From the NCBI GenBank assembly GCA_963777625.1, contig CAVZRO010000019.1, positions 1 through 64,000 on the forward strand: 64,000 bases of DNA. Direction: 5' to 3'. Under the pieces are notes generated by a model. That model worked only from the letters and a program-made list of their open reading frames with translations. It was not told the origin of the DNA and ran no database searches. Shown in pieces: positions 34,701 to 43,893 of this stretch. Numbering within the stretch: position 1 is the first letter of the stretch; each line of letters starts with the position of its first letter. The DNA comes from DATDIC01 sp963777625 (GTDB lineage: Bacteria; Pseudomonadota; Alphaproteobacteria; Acetobacterales; Acetobacteraceae). The position numbers and the translations under genes were made by a program.

Positions 34701-34765
34701 TTCTGGACCTGCGACCAACCCAGGCACGGACTTGCACCGTGCAGACAAAGCGTCCTTGCAGGCGC

Positions 34766-34806
34766 ACTCATGGCCGGCGAAGGCCGGCCATCCACGTCTG
34801 TAACCT
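34766..34806. repeat. REP-like palindrome, GGCC-core subtype
   Basis: CTCATGGCCGGCGAAGGCCG and the rest of the right arm (GCCATCCACGTCTG). Same subtype as at 22.23 kb. Confidence 0.6.
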
Positions 34807-34891
34807 CGAACAAAATGCACAGGCGCGCCGCCGCGCCAGCCCGCCGCTCTCGGAGCCTGGCAACGCCCCCAGCCCCCGGCCGGCACCAGAA

Positions 34892-36235
34892 TCACCCACC
34901 CCGATTTCCCCGCAACTCCGCCCAGAACGCCAGCCGCTTGCTGATCTCCCGCTCGAATCCCCGGTCGCGGGGCCGATAGAATTCCTGCCGCGCCATCCCG
35001 TCCGGAAAGTAGTTCTGACCAGAAAACGCCTCGTCCGCCTCATGGTCGTACTCGTACCCGGCGCCGTACCCCAGATCTTTCATCAACCGCGTCGGCGCAT
35101 TCAGAATATGCGCTGGCGGCATCAGGCTGCCGGTCGCCTTTGCGGCGCCTCGTGCCGCCGAATACGCCGTGTACACCGCGTTCGATTTCGGCGCCGTGCC
35201 CAAATATACAACCGCCTGCGCAATCGCCAGCTCCCCTTCCGGGCTGCCCAGGCGCTCGTACGTCTCCCACGCCGCCAGCGCCTGCGGCAGCGCCGCCGGA
35301 TCTGCCATGCCGACGTCCTCGGCGGCGAACCGCACCAATCGCCGGGCGATATAGCGCGGGTCCTCGCCGCCGGTCAGCATGCGCGCGAACCAATACAGCG
35401 CCGCGTCCGGGTCCGATCCGCGCAGCGATTTGTGCAGCGCCGAGATCAGGTTGTAGTGCTCTTCCCGATCCTTGTCGTACAGTGCCGCCCGCCGCGCCAG
35501 CAATTCGGTCAGTGCCCCCGCATCGAGCACGCCGCCATCCGCCGGCAACGCAGCGATCTGCTCCGCCATGTTCAGCAAATAGCGCCCGTCGCCATCCGCC
35601 ATGGCCCGCAATGACGCCCGCGCATCCTGGTTCAGCGGCAGAGCACGCGCCAGATCGGTCTCCGCCCGCTCCAGTAGCCGCTCCAGCGCCACATCATCCA
35701 GCCGCCGCAGTACCAGCACCTGGCAGCGCGACAGCAGCGCGCCGTTGAGCGCAAACGACGGGTTCTCCGTGGTCGCGCCGACCAGCGTGATGGTTCCATC
35801 CTCCACCACCGGCAGGAACCCGTCCTGCTGGGCACGGTTGAAACGATGGATCTCATCGACGAACAGCAGAGTGCCTTGCCCGGCCCGACGACGGCGCGCC
35901 GCCTCCTCGAACGCACGCTTCAGGTCCGCGACGCCGGAAAACACCGCCGAGAGCTGCACGAAGTGCAGGCCGGCGCCAGCAGCGAGCAGTCGGGCGATAG
36001 TGGTCTTGCCGGTCCCGGGCGGCCCCCACAGGATCAGCGAAGCCAGCGAACCGCGCGCCAGCATGCGCGACAGCGTACCATCCGGCCCCACCAGATGTTC
36101 CTGCCCCACGACCTCGTCCAGCGTGCGCGGGCGCAAACGGTCCGCCAGCGGGCGCGGACCGGGAGCAGCCGCCTCCGCCACGCCAGGCGGCGGGCCGAAC
36201 AGATCGTCGTCGGTGGCGTGTTGCCTGGCTGCCAT
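34892..36235 (-). CDS. rarA: Replication-associated recombination protein A
   Basis: AAA+ clamp-loader-like ATPase acting at stalled forks. 447 residues from MAARQHATDDDLFGPPPG at 36235. PLADRLRPRTLDEVVGQEHL, LASLILWGPPGTGKTTIARL (Walker A), GTLLFVDEIHRFNRAQQDGF (Walker B), ITLVGATTENPSFALNGALL (sensor 1), then SLRGSDPDAALYWFARMLTG and KDLGYGAGYEYDHEADEAFS (tetramerisation and C-terminal domains). The frame is open upstream to 36343, but that extension has no family resemblance. Confidence 0.95.
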   Translation of the reverse strand: MAARQHATDDDLFGPPPGVAEAAAPGPRPLADRLRPRTLDEVVGQEHLVGPDGTLSRMLARGSLASLILWGPPGTGKTTIARLLAAGAGLHFVQLSAVFSGVADLKRAFEEAARRRRAGQGTLLFVDEIHRFNRAQQDGFLPVVEDGTITLVGATTENPSFALNGALLSRCQVLVLRRLDDVALERLLERAETDLARALPLNQDARASLRAMADGDGRYLLNMAEQIAALPADGGVLDAGALTELLARRAALYDKDREEHYNLISALHKSLRGSDPDAALYWFARMLTGGEDPRYIARRLVRFAAEDVGMADPAALPQALAAWETYERLGSPEGELAIAQAVVYLGTAPKSNAVYTAYSAARGAAKATGSLMPPAHILNAPTRLMKDLGYGAGYEYDHEADEAFSGQNYFPDGMARQEFYRPRDRGFEREISKRLAFWAELRGNRGG

Positions 36236-36245
36236 CCGCGCGGCC

Positions 36246-36454
36246 TCAGGCCTGCACGGACTCCGGCACGATGGCCGGAACAGCGGATGACGGGGTTCGC
36301 GCCAGCAGCAGCCCGCTTGTGGCGAGCGCGGTACCGAACCCATCCAGCGGCACGAAGATCACGACCGCGGCCAGCACACCGCCGGCAATCGCACTGACCG
36401 CCAGCAGCACGGCAAGAGGGGGCGGACGCCGACCGCGCTCCGGTTCGCTCCCAT
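36246..36454 (-). CDS. Short single-pass membrane protein, start uncertain
   Basis: Minus-strand frame reading LAVLLAVSAIAGGVLAAVVI followed by FVPLDGFGTALATSGLLLAR, ending VPESVQA at 36246, 10 bp upstream of rarA. No start codon is in frame; an ATG at 36453 would be in frame if one G were missing from the GGG after it. No family recognised. Confidence 0.3.
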
Positions 36455-36822
36455 GATCCGTTCAGCTCCCGAGCAAGACGCCATCAATCTCACCCGACGG
36501 CGCACCGCAAAGCAATACGATCTGCCTCAAGCGGCCGCCGCCCCCGGCGGGCCGCGTAAGCGCGGGCTGCCGGCGTAAGTCGTGGGTGCCCGCACCAAGT
36601 GCGGGCATGACGAGACGTGCCGGCACCCACCTCGTCATGCCCGGCGAAGGCCGCGAAGGCCGGGCATCCACAACTCCCCGCCGCGATGACCTGGATGCAA
36701 CTCGTCACCATCTTCCAGACTGGATATTCCAGACTGGCGGCCGGGACGGCTGGCGCCGTGCCGCGGGCACAGCCGGGAGCGATTCCGCGCAAGTCACGGA
36801 AGCACGGGACCAAGGAGACAGG
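36455..36822. other. nrdJ upstream region with a variant REP element
   Basis: Contains palindromes GTGCCCGCACCAAGTGCGGG (about 36588-36607) and CATGCCCGGCGAAGGCCGCG with its right arm (36638-36672), a longer version of the REP family. Because NrdJ is B12-dependent I looked for a cobalamin riboswitch and found no convincing B12 box. Confidence 0.5.
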
Positions 36823-39090
36823 ATGGACATGATGATCGCCGCCGCGGTCGGCGCCGAGGGCCGAATCGCTTCGATCTCGCGGCAGATCTGGGACGCCAAA
36901 TATCGTCTCAAGGCGTCCGACGGCACGCCGGTCGACCTGACGATCGAGGATAGCTGGCGCCGCGTGGCACGCGCGCTGGCGAGCGCCGAAGCCCGTCCAG
37001 CGGAATGGGACGAGCCATTCTATCGAGCGCTGGAGGATTTCCGGTTCCTGCCCGCCGGCCGCATCCTCTCGGGTGCCGGCAGCGGCCGCCGCGTCACCCT
37101 GTTCAATTGCTTCGTCATGGGCGACATCCAGGACGACCTGGGCAGCATCTTCGCGCATCTGCGCGAGGCCGCGCTGACGATGCAGCAGGGCGGCGGCATC
37201 GGCTACGACTTCTCGTCGCTGCGGCCCAAGGGCGCCCTGGTGAAGGGGGTCGGGGCGGATGCCTCGGGTCCGCTGTCCTTCATGGACGTGTGGGATTCCA
37301 TGTGCCGCACCATCATGTCGGCCGGCGCGCGGCGCGGTGCCATGATGGCGACGCTACGCTGCGACCACCCGGACATCGAAGCGTTCGTCGCCGCCAAGCG
37401 CGAAGCTGGCCGGCTGCGCAACTTCAACCTCTCGGTCCTGGTCACGGACCCTTTCATGGCGGCGGTCGAGCGGGACACGGAGTGGCCGCTCGTGTTCGGC
37501 GGACAGGTGTTCCGCACCGTGCGCGCCAAGGCGTTGTGGGACAGCATCACGCGCGCGACGTACGACTACGCGGAGCCCGGGGTGATCTTCATCGACCGGA
37601 TCAACGCCGCCAACAACCTGGCGTATTGCGAGACGATCCGTTCGACGAATCCCTGCGGCGAGCAGCCACTGCCCCCTTATGGGGCCTGCCTGCTGGGCTC
37701 CATCAATCTGGCACGCCTGGTGCGCAACCCGTTCACCCCGGATGCCGCCATCGACAGCGGGGAAATCACCGAACTGGTGCGGATCGCCGTACGGATGCTC
37801 GACAATACGATCGAGGTGTCGGGCTTCCCGCTGGAGCAACAGCGGCAGGAGGCGTTCGCCAAGCGCCGCATCGGACTGGGGATCACCGGCCTCGCCGATG
37901 CGCTGGCGATGAGCAACCTGCGTTATGGTTCGCCGGACGCAGTGGCGGAGGCAGGTCGCTATGCCGAGGTGATCAGCCACGCCGCCTATCGCGCCTCGTG
38001 CGATCTGGCAGCGGAAAAAGGACCGTTCCCGCTGTTTGACCGTGACGCCTACCTGTCCGGCGAGACAGTGCGGCGGCTCCCGAGCGAGATCCGCGAACGG
38101 ATCGCGGCGGACGGAATTCGCAACGCGCTGCTGACGTCGATCGCACCGACCGGCACTATCTCGTTGCTGGCGGACAACGTATCGAGCGGGGTGGAACCTG
38201 CTTTCGCGCACAACTACACCCGCAAGGTGCGTGAGCCGGACGGATCGACGCGGGCAGAAGAGGTGTCCGGCTATGCCGTGCGACTTTATCACACGCAGTT
38301 CGGCGTGGATGCACCGCTGCCGCCGTATTTCGTCACCGCGCAGGACCTCACGCCGGTCGAGCATGTCCACATGCAGGCTGCCGTGCAGCGGCACGTGGAC
38401 AGCTCGATCTCCAAGACGGTGAACATTCCGGCGGATTTCCCGTTCGAGGCGTTCAAGGAGGTGTACCTCGAAGCCTATCGGAGCGGCTGCAAGGGCTGCA
38501 CGACGTATCGGCCGAACGCCATCACCGGATCGGTGCTGGAGCTGAACCCGGCCGAGGCACGCCCGGCGGACACGGACCTGCTGGTGCGCTCGGACAAGCT
38601 GATCGGTGCCACTTACAAGTTACGCTGGCCGGAGACCGACCACGCGTTCTATGTCACGATCAATGACATCGAGCAGGACGGGGTGCGCCGGCCGTTCGAG
38701 ATCTTCATCAACTCCAAGGCGATGGAACATTATTCGTGGGTCGTCGCGATGACGCGCATGATCAGCGCGGTGTTCCGGCGCGGCGGCGAGGTGTCGTTCG
38801 TTGCGGAAGAGCTCAAACAGGTGTTCGATCCGCGTGGCGGTCAATGGAGCAACGGCCGCTATGTGCCGTCACTGGTCGCGGCGATCGGCGAGATACTCGA
38901 CCGGCATATGCGCGAAACCGGATTCCTGGCCGCAGCAGACAACAGGGGCGCGAACTCTGCTCCGGGCGGCCACCAGCCAAGGCGTGACGCGCAGCTTGGA
39001 CCGTTGTGCCCTAGATGCAGCCAACCAGGCATGGTCAAGGAAGCGGGTTGCCTGACCTGCGTCCATTGCGGGTGGTCGAGATGCAGCTAA
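36823..39090 (+). CDS. nrdJ: Adenosylcobalamin-dependent ribonucleoside-diphosphate reductase
   Basis: Class II ribonucleotide reductase, an oxygen-independent dNTP source needing B12. ATG 36823 follows AAGGAGACAGG; 755 residues, intact. FLPAGRILSGAG, RRVTLFNCFVMGD (redox Cys), ALTMQQGGGIGYDFSSLRPK, STNPCGEQPLPPYGACLLGS (thiyl-radical region), SIAPTGTISLLADNVSSGVE, HVDSSISKTVNIPADFPFEA and SGCKGCTTYRP. The C-terminus holds a zinc-ribbon-like CPRC ... CVHC motif. No class I nrdAB is in the window. It stands alone; the stop overlaps the convergent LysR gene end by 4 bp. Confidence 0.96.
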   Translation: MDMMIAAAVGAEGRIASISRQIWDAKYRLKASDGTPVDLTIEDSWRRVARALASAEARPAEWDEPFYRALEDFRFLPAGRILSGAGSGRRVTLFNCFVMGDIQDDLGSIFAHLREAALTMQQGGGIGYDFSSLRPKGALVKGVGADASGPLSFMDVWDSMCRTIMSAGARRGAMMATLRCDHPDIEAFVAAKREAGRLRNFNLSVLVTDPFMAAVERDTEWPLVFGGQVFRTVRAKALWDSITRATYDYAEPGVIFIDRINAANNLAYCETIRSTNPCGEQPLPPYGACLLGSINLARLVRNPFTPDAAIDSGEITELVRIAVRMLDNTIEVSGFPLEQQRQEAFAKRRIGLGITGLADALAMSNLRYGSPDAVAEAGRYAEVISHAAYRASCDLAAEKGPFPLFDRDAYLSGETVRRLPSEIRERIAADGIRNALLTSIAPTGTISLLADNVSSGVEPAFAHNYTRKVREPDGSTRAEEVSGYAVRLYHTQFGVDAPLPPYFVTAQDLTPVEHVHMQAAVQRHVDSSISKTVNIPADFPFEAFKEVYLEAYRSGCKGCTTYRPNAITGSVLELNPAEARPADTDLLVRSDKLIGATYKLRWPETDHAFYVTINDIEQDGVRRPFEIFINSKAMEHYSWVVAMTRMISAVFRRGGEVSFVAEELKQVFDPRGGQWSNGRYVPSLVAAIGEILDRHMRETGFLAAADNRGANSAPGGHQPRRDAQLGPLCPRCSQPGMVKEAGCLTCVHCGWSRCS

Positions 39091-39998
39091 GCGGGAGAGG
39101 TGGAGTGGTGTGGAGTGATCTCGCCGGCGACGTGCGAGATTGCCGTCGTGAGCACTTCGCGAAGGCCGGCGATGGCCGGCCCGACGATCTGCAGCGCGGC
39201 GGCATCAGCATGCACTGCATAGAGTGACAGCGGGAATGTCCGGGTGTCCGGCACGATCCGCACGGCTCCGGATGCCAGATGCGGCTGCGCGAGGCTGCGC
39301 GGGAAATACCCGGTGCCACCATTGTGCAGCAGGTAGTCGAAGCCCAGCGTTCCCAGGCCGATGAACAGCGCCGGGCTCGGGAAATCCGGAAACGTCATGC
39401 GGTGCTTGCGACGGAACTCCTCGCCCCAGTCAACATAAACCTGCTCGTCACGTCCGCCGGCGCCCGCCGGCCCCGCAGCCTCCAGCAGCACCAGTTGTTC
39501 TTCCGCCAACAGCTCGATCACCAACCCGGGCCGGCTCTGCGGCGAGTACATCACGGCAATGTCGAGCAGTCCGTCGAGCAGCCCGTGCGTCAGCCCGTCG
39601 GACAAGCCGACCTCGCAGCGCAGCGCGATGTCCGCGGCGTTGTGCCGCATCCAGCGCACCCAGAGGTGGAGCCACCAATTCCACAGACCGGCTTCGCCGC
39701 CGATCCGCAGCAGTGCGCGGTACCCCGCGGGCATCGCAAGCTCCTGGCGCGCCCGCTGCCAGATACGCAGCAACGCGGCGGCGTGTCGCTGGAACTGCAC
39801 GCCGGTCGGCGTGAGCACCGCGCCCCCCTTGTTGCGCACGAACAGCCGGCTGCCGAGTTGCTGCTCCAGCACGTGGATGCGTGTGCTGACGGTCGATTGG
39901 GTGACGTTCAGCCGATGAGCGGCCGCGACGAAGCTGCCGGTACCGGCGACTTCGAGGAACGTGCGGGCGAGTTCCAGGTCCATTGCAGTGCGATCCAT
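39087..39998 (-). CDS. LysR-family transcriptional regulator
   Basis: Winged-helix regulator with an effector domain. MDLELARTFLEVAGTGSFVA, AAHRLNVTQSTVSTRIHVLE and QQLGSRLFVRNKGGAVLTPT form the HTH; residues 95-290 are the substrate-binding fold. Start at 39998 (or 39983 at MDLELA). Divergent from xdhC across 120 bp, the usual layout for a LysR protein and its target. Confidence 0.93.
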   Translation of the reverse strand: MDRTAMDLELARTFLEVAGTGSFVAAAHRLNVTQSTVSTRIHVLEQQLGSRLFVRNKGGAVLTPTGVQFQRHAAALLRIWQRARQELAMPAGYRALLRIGGEAGLWNWWLHLWVRWMRHNAADIALRCEVGLSDGLTHGLLDGLLDIAVMYSPQSRPGLVIELLAEEQLVLLEAAGPAGAGGRDEQVYVDWGEEFRRKHRMTFPDFPSPALFIGLGTLGFDYLLHNGGTGYFPRSLAQPHLASGAVRIVPDTRTFPLSLYAVHADAAALQIVGPAIAGLREVLTTAISHVAGEITPHHSTSPA

Positions 39999-40118
39999 CG
40001 AGGATTCCGATGTTATCGGTCGGATTTTCTCGTTTGCTAGATAGACCGTCAATTCCAATGTAAGCAAAGGTCCCTGTCGGGCGGTACCGGTCGGGCCCCA
40101 TGCTTGCAAGGGGCGAAC

Positions 40119-40925
40119 ATGCAAGACATCCTCAACGTTCTTCAGAAGCTGGCCAGTACCGGCGAGCCGTGTGCGCTCGCCACGGTCATCGAGACGCGCG
40201 GTTCTGCGTCCGCAAAGCCCGGCAGCAAGGCGGTGATCGATCAGCGCGGCCGGGTCGTCGAGGGCTGGGTCGGCGGCGGTTGCGCGCAGACGACGGTGTG
40301 CCATGCCGGGCTCGAATGCATCCGTGATGGTGATACGCGCGTTATCGATCTGAACCTCGATGATGAGGTGCTCGGTACCGGCATGCCGTGCGGCGGATCC
40401 ATGCGTGTGTTCGTCGAGCCGATACTGCCGCAGCCCGGGCTTTGGGTGCTCGGGCACGGCGCCATCGCCGAGGCGCTGTGCGAGCTTGGCGCCAAGCTCG
40501 GCTTTCAGGTCGCCGTCGATGATCCCATGGCGGAGCAGGGACGCTACGCGGGTTCGGTGCGGCGGATCGCCGATGATTTCGACTATAGCCAGCTCACGCC
40601 GGCGGCTGACGATTACGTGGTGGTCGCGACGCAGCACAAGGGTGACCACCAGTCGATGCTGCGGCTGGTGCGCTCGCCATGCCGGTACATCGCGCTGATC
40701 GCCAGCGCCAAGCGCGCCGGCCTGGTGCTGGATTACCTGCGCGAGGAAGGCATCAGCGAGGACGCGCTCCGGGTCGTACGGGCGCCGGCGGGGATCGATC
40801 TCGGCGCGGCGACACCGGAAGAGATCGCGCTGTCGGTGCTCGCCGAGATCGTCATGGTCCGCCGCGGCGGGACCGGGAAAGCTAAGCGCCTGACACTGTC
40901 GGCGCCGCGGCTGGTGGCGGCCTGA
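40119..40925 (+). CDS. xdhC: XdhC-family protein (molybdenum cofactor insertion/sulfuration)
   Basis: XdhC binds and sulfurates molybdenum cofactor for xanthine-dehydrogenase-type enzymes. ATG 40119 has AAGGGGCGAAC before it. CALATVIETRGSASAKPGSK, GWVGGGCAQTTVCHAGLECI, LGTGMPCGGSMRVFVEPI (XdhC domain 1), then LWVLGHGAIAEALCELGAKL (Rossmann), DDYVVVATQHKGDHQSMLRL and YIALIASAKRAGLVLDYLRE. No molybdenum hydroxylase gene is adjacent, so its client lies elsewhere. Confidence 0.92.
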   Translation: MQDILNVLQKLASTGEPCALATVIETRGSASAKPGSKAVIDQRGRVVEGWVGGGCAQTTVCHAGLECIRDGDTRVIDLNLDDEVLGTGMPCGGSMRVFVEPILPQPGLWVLGHGAIAEALCELGAKLGFQVAVDDPMAEQGRYAGSVRRIADDFDYSQLTPAADDYVVVATQHKGDHQSMLRLVRSPCRYIALIASAKRAGLVLDYLREEGISEDALRVVRAPAGIDLGAATPEEIALSVLAEIVMVRRGGTGKAKRLTLSAPRLVAA

Positions 40926-40977
40926 GCGGCGGACAGCCGCGCGCGGGGGTGATGCGAACAACCATAGAGGGTGGCAG

Positions 40978-42564
40978 ATGTCAGTAGCGGCGGCGCACGA
41001 GGGGTATGGGCACGGGCACCCGAGCTTCTTCGTCCGTTGGCTGTTCAGCACCAATCACAAGGATATCGGCACGCTCTATCTGTCGTTCTCGCTGTGCGCC
41101 GGCATCGTCGGCGGCATCCTGTCCGAAGTGATGCGCAGCCAGTTGATGTTCCCGCACAACACCGTCGTCAGCAGCGGGCAGGAATGGAACACGATCATCA
41201 CCGCGCATGGCCTGGTGATGATCTTCTTCACGCTGATGCCGGCCCTGATGGGCGGCTTCGGCAACTGGTTCGTGCCGCTGATGATCGGGGCGCCGGACAT
41301 GGCGTTCCCCCGGCTGAACAACATCAGCTTCTGGCTGCTGCCGCCAGCTTTCGCAATGATCATGGTGGGGCTGTTCCTGGGTGAATCCGGCACCGGATGG
41401 ACGCTGTATCCGCCGCTGTCGAACTCCACCTTCCAGCCCGGCATCGGCATGGACTTCACGCTGTTCGCGCTGCATCTGGCGGGGATCAGCTCGCTTCTTG
41501 GGGCGATCAACTTCATTACCACCATTTTCAACATGCGCGCGCCCGGCATGGTGCTGCACAAGATGCCGCTGTTCATCTGGTCGGTGCTGGTCACCGCGTT
41601 CCTGCTGCTGCTGACGATCCCGGTGCTGGCCGGGGCGATCACCATGCTGATCTGCGACCGTGACTTCGGCACGTCATTCTTCATCCCGGCGGGCGGCGGC
41701 GACCCGGTATTGTATCAGCACCTGTTCTGGTTCTTTGGTCATCCGGAAGTTTACATCATGATCCTGCCGGGCTTCGGGATCATCAGCCATGTGGTTTCGA
41801 CCTTTAGCCGCAAGCCGGTGTTCGGCTACCTGGGCATGGTCTATGCGCTGTGCGGGATCGGCGTGATCGGGATGGCGGTCTGGGCGCACCACATGTTCGT
41901 TTCGGGCATCAGCGTCGATGCACGGGCCTATTTCATGGCGGCGTCGATGGTGATCGCAGTGCCGACCGGCATCAAGATCTTCTCCTGGCTCGCCACGATG
42001 TGGGGCGGCAGCATCGAATTCAAGACGCCTATGCTATGGGCGATCGGCTTCATCTTCGTATTCACCACCGGCGGGGTCACCGGGGTCGTGCTGGCGAACG
42101 CCGGGATCGATCAGATCCTGCACAATACCTATTACGTGGTTGCGCATTTCCATTATGTGCTGTCGCTCGGCTCGGTGTTCTCGATCTTTGCCGGCTTCTA
42201 TTACTGGATCGGCAAGATGTCGGGCCGTCCGTATCCGGAGTTCTGGGGCAAGGTGCATTTCTGGCTCACCTTCATCGGAGTGAACCTGACCTTCTTCCCG
42301 ATGCACTTCCTGGGCGTCGCCGGAATGCCGCGCCGTTATCCCGATTATCCTGATGCGTTTGCCGGCTGGAACTTCGTGTCGTCGATCGGCTCCTTCATTT
42401 CCGGGGTCGGCCTGCTGGTGTTCCTTTACGTCGTCTGGCGCACGCTGGCCTCCAAGGAGCATCTGGCCGCCAACTACTGGGGCGAGGGGGCCACCACGCT
42501 GGAATGGAGCCAGAGCTCGCCGCCACCGGTGCATACCTTCCCGGTGCTGCCGCGCATCGTCTGA
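40978..42564 (+). CDS. ctaD: Cytochrome c oxidase subunit I, unaccompanied by other subunits
   Basis: Heme-copper oxygen reductase catalytic subunit. 528 residues, 12 helices. RWLFSTNHKDIGTLYLSFSL, ITAHGLVMIFFTLMPALMGG (heme a His), FGNWFVPLMIGAPDMAFPRL (D-channel Asp), FWFFGHPEVYIMILPGFGII (CuB His-Tyr and the E of A1-type oxidases), AVWAHHMFVSGI (CuB His pair), TGIKIFSWLATMWGG (K-channel Lys) and VVAHFHYVLSLGSVFSIF (heme ligands). No coxB, coxC, ctaB or ctaG is near. It follows xdhC by 52 bp and may be an extra copy. Confidence 0.96.
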   Translation: MSVAAAHEGYGHGHPSFFVRWLFSTNHKDIGTLYLSFSLCAGIVGGILSEVMRSQLMFPHNTVVSSGQEWNTIITAHGLVMIFFTLMPALMGGFGNWFVPLMIGAPDMAFPRLNNISFWLLPPAFAMIMVGLFLGESGTGWTLYPPLSNSTFQPGIGMDFTLFALHLAGISSLLGAINFITTIFNMRAPGMVLHKMPLFIWSVLVTAFLLLLTIPVLAGAITMLICDRDFGTSFFIPAGGGDPVLYQHLFWFFGHPEVYIMILPGFGIISHVVSTFSRKPVFGYLGMVYALCGIGVIGMAVWAHHMFVSGISVDARAYFMAASMVIAVPTGIKIFSWLATMWGGSIEFKTPMLWAIGFIFVFTTGGVTGVVLANAGIDQILHNTYYVVAHFHYVLSLGSVFSIFAGFYYWIGKMSGRPYPEFWGKVHFWLTFIGVNLTFFPMHFLGVAGMPRRYPDYPDAFAGWNFVSSIGSFISGVGLLVFLYVVWRTLASKEHLAANYWGEGATTLEWSQSSPPPVHTFPVLPRIV

Positions 42565-42572
42565 TCGACGCG

Positions 42573-42654
42573 CCCAGCCTCGGTGTCCCCCAGCCTCGGT
42601 GTCCCCCAGCGCGTCGGTGTCGCCCAGGCGCGGTGTCCCCCAGGCGCGGTTGAC
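42573..42654. repeat. Tandem 16-bp repeat between ctaD and the CoA-transferase gene
   Basis: Five units of the form CCCAGCCTCGGTGTCC or CCCAGGCGCGGTGTCC, spaced 16, 16, 18 and 16 bp. No dyad symmetry. It begins a few bases after the ctaD stop. Confidence 0.85.
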
Positions 42655-42704
42655 CGCGCTGCGGACATGGCGCCAGCCTGCGCGCCGCAGCAAGGGAGAC
42701 GCGC

Positions 42705-43892
42705 ATGCCACGCCCGTTCGAAGGCGTCCGGGTGATCGACATTACCCACGTGCTTGCCGGCCCGTTTGCCGCCTATCAGCTTGCCGTTCTGGGCGCCGAC
42801 GTCATCAAGGTGGAGCATCCCGGTGATCCCGACCAGAGCCGCGGCACCGGCACTGATCAGGCGCTGAACCGCGCCGGGATGGGCACCGGGTTCCTGACGC
42901 AGGCATCCAACAAGCGCGCGATCACCGCCGACCTGAAAACCGCGGCGGGGCGCGAGATCATCCGCCGTCTGGTGCGCACCGCGGACGTGCTGGTGGAAAA
43001 CTACCGGCCGGGCGCGTTCGAGGCGCTCGGCCTGGGCTACGAGGCGATGGCGGCGATCAACCCACGGCTGATCTACGCCTCGTTCTCTGCCTTCGGACAG
43101 CACGGGCCACGCCGCACGCAGACCGCGTATGACCACGTGATCCAGGCCACGTCCGGGATCATGGCGATGACCGGCACCGAGACCGTGCATCCGATCAAGT
43201 TCGGCTCCCCCGCCATCGACTACGCCACCGGCACCATGGGCGCGTTCGCGCTGGCGGCGGCATTGTTCCAGCGGGAACGGATCGGGCGCGGCCAGCGCAT
43301 CGACATGGCCATGCTGGACGTGGCAATGATCCTGATGTCGTCGCACCTGACCGGTTACCTGCGCAACGGGCAGCACCCGCGGCCGCACGGCAACAAGCAA
43401 CCGCACGCCACCAACTCCGCCTACCAGACCGGCGATGGGCTGGTCATGCTGGGGGCCAGCAACCTGCGCCAGCAGCGGCGGCTGTGGACGGTGCTGGAAC
43501 GGCCGGACATGATCAAGCAGACCAACGAGCAGCGCGATGCCGAACGGGCAGCCGAGGAATCCGTGCTGGCCCGCATCATGCTGACCCGTACCGCAGCCGA
43601 GTGGGAGGAGTATTTGCAGGCCCGCCACATTCCCGCCGCGCGCGTGCGCACGATGGGCGAAGCGGTGGCGGACCCGCACCTCGCCACCCGCGGCGTACTG
43701 CACCGGCACCCACAGGCAGCGGGAATGGATGGTGGCTTCGGCGTACCCTTGGCGGCATTCACCTTCGCCCATGACGGGCCGCGGATCGACACGCCGCCGC
43801 CGACACTCGGCCAGCACAATGATGTGATACTGACAGAACTCGGCTACAGCCCGGCGGAAATCGCGCAACTGCACACGACGAAAGTGATCTGA
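42705..43892 (+). CDS. CaiB/BaiF-type (class III) CoA-transferase
   Basis: Moves CoA between carboxylic acids. 395 residues. FEGVRVIDITHVLAGPFAAY, ADVIKVEHPGDPDQSRG, FLTQASNKRAITADLKTAAG, TADVLVENYRPGAFEALGLG (catalytic Asp in the D-V-L-V-E-N motif) and LIYASFSAFGQHGPRRTQTA. Its stop is 1 bp from the next gene start, so the two form an operon. Substrate unknown. Confidence 0.93.
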   Translation: MPRPFEGVRVIDITHVLAGPFAAYQLAVLGADVIKVEHPGDPDQSRGTGTDQALNRAGMGTGFLTQASNKRAITADLKTAAGREIIRRLVRTADVLVENYRPGAFEALGLGYEAMAAINPRLIYASFSAFGQHGPRRTQTAYDHVIQATSGIMAMTGTETVHPIKFGSPAIDYATGTMGAFALAAALFQRERIGRGQRIDMAMLDVAMILMSSHLTGYLRNGQHPRPHGNKQPHATNSAYQTGDGLVMLGASNLRQQRRLWTVLERPDMIKQTNEQRDAERAAEESVLARIMLTRTAAEWEEYLQARHIPAARVRTMGEAVADPHLATRGVLHRHPQAAGMDGGFGVPLAAFTFAHDGPRIDTPPPTLGQHNDVILTELGYSPAEIAQLHTTKVI

Positions 43893-43893
43893 C

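Noticed and set aside
36600..36822. Cobalamin riboswitch before the B12-dependent nrdJ
   Set aside because: No recognisable B12 box or the conserved core words; the strong palindromes present belong to the REP family.
39999..41054. Long N-terminal extension of the LysR protein (open frame to 41054)
   Set aside because: The extension is antisense to xdhC and its product is unlike any LysR domain. The HTH begins at the start chosen.
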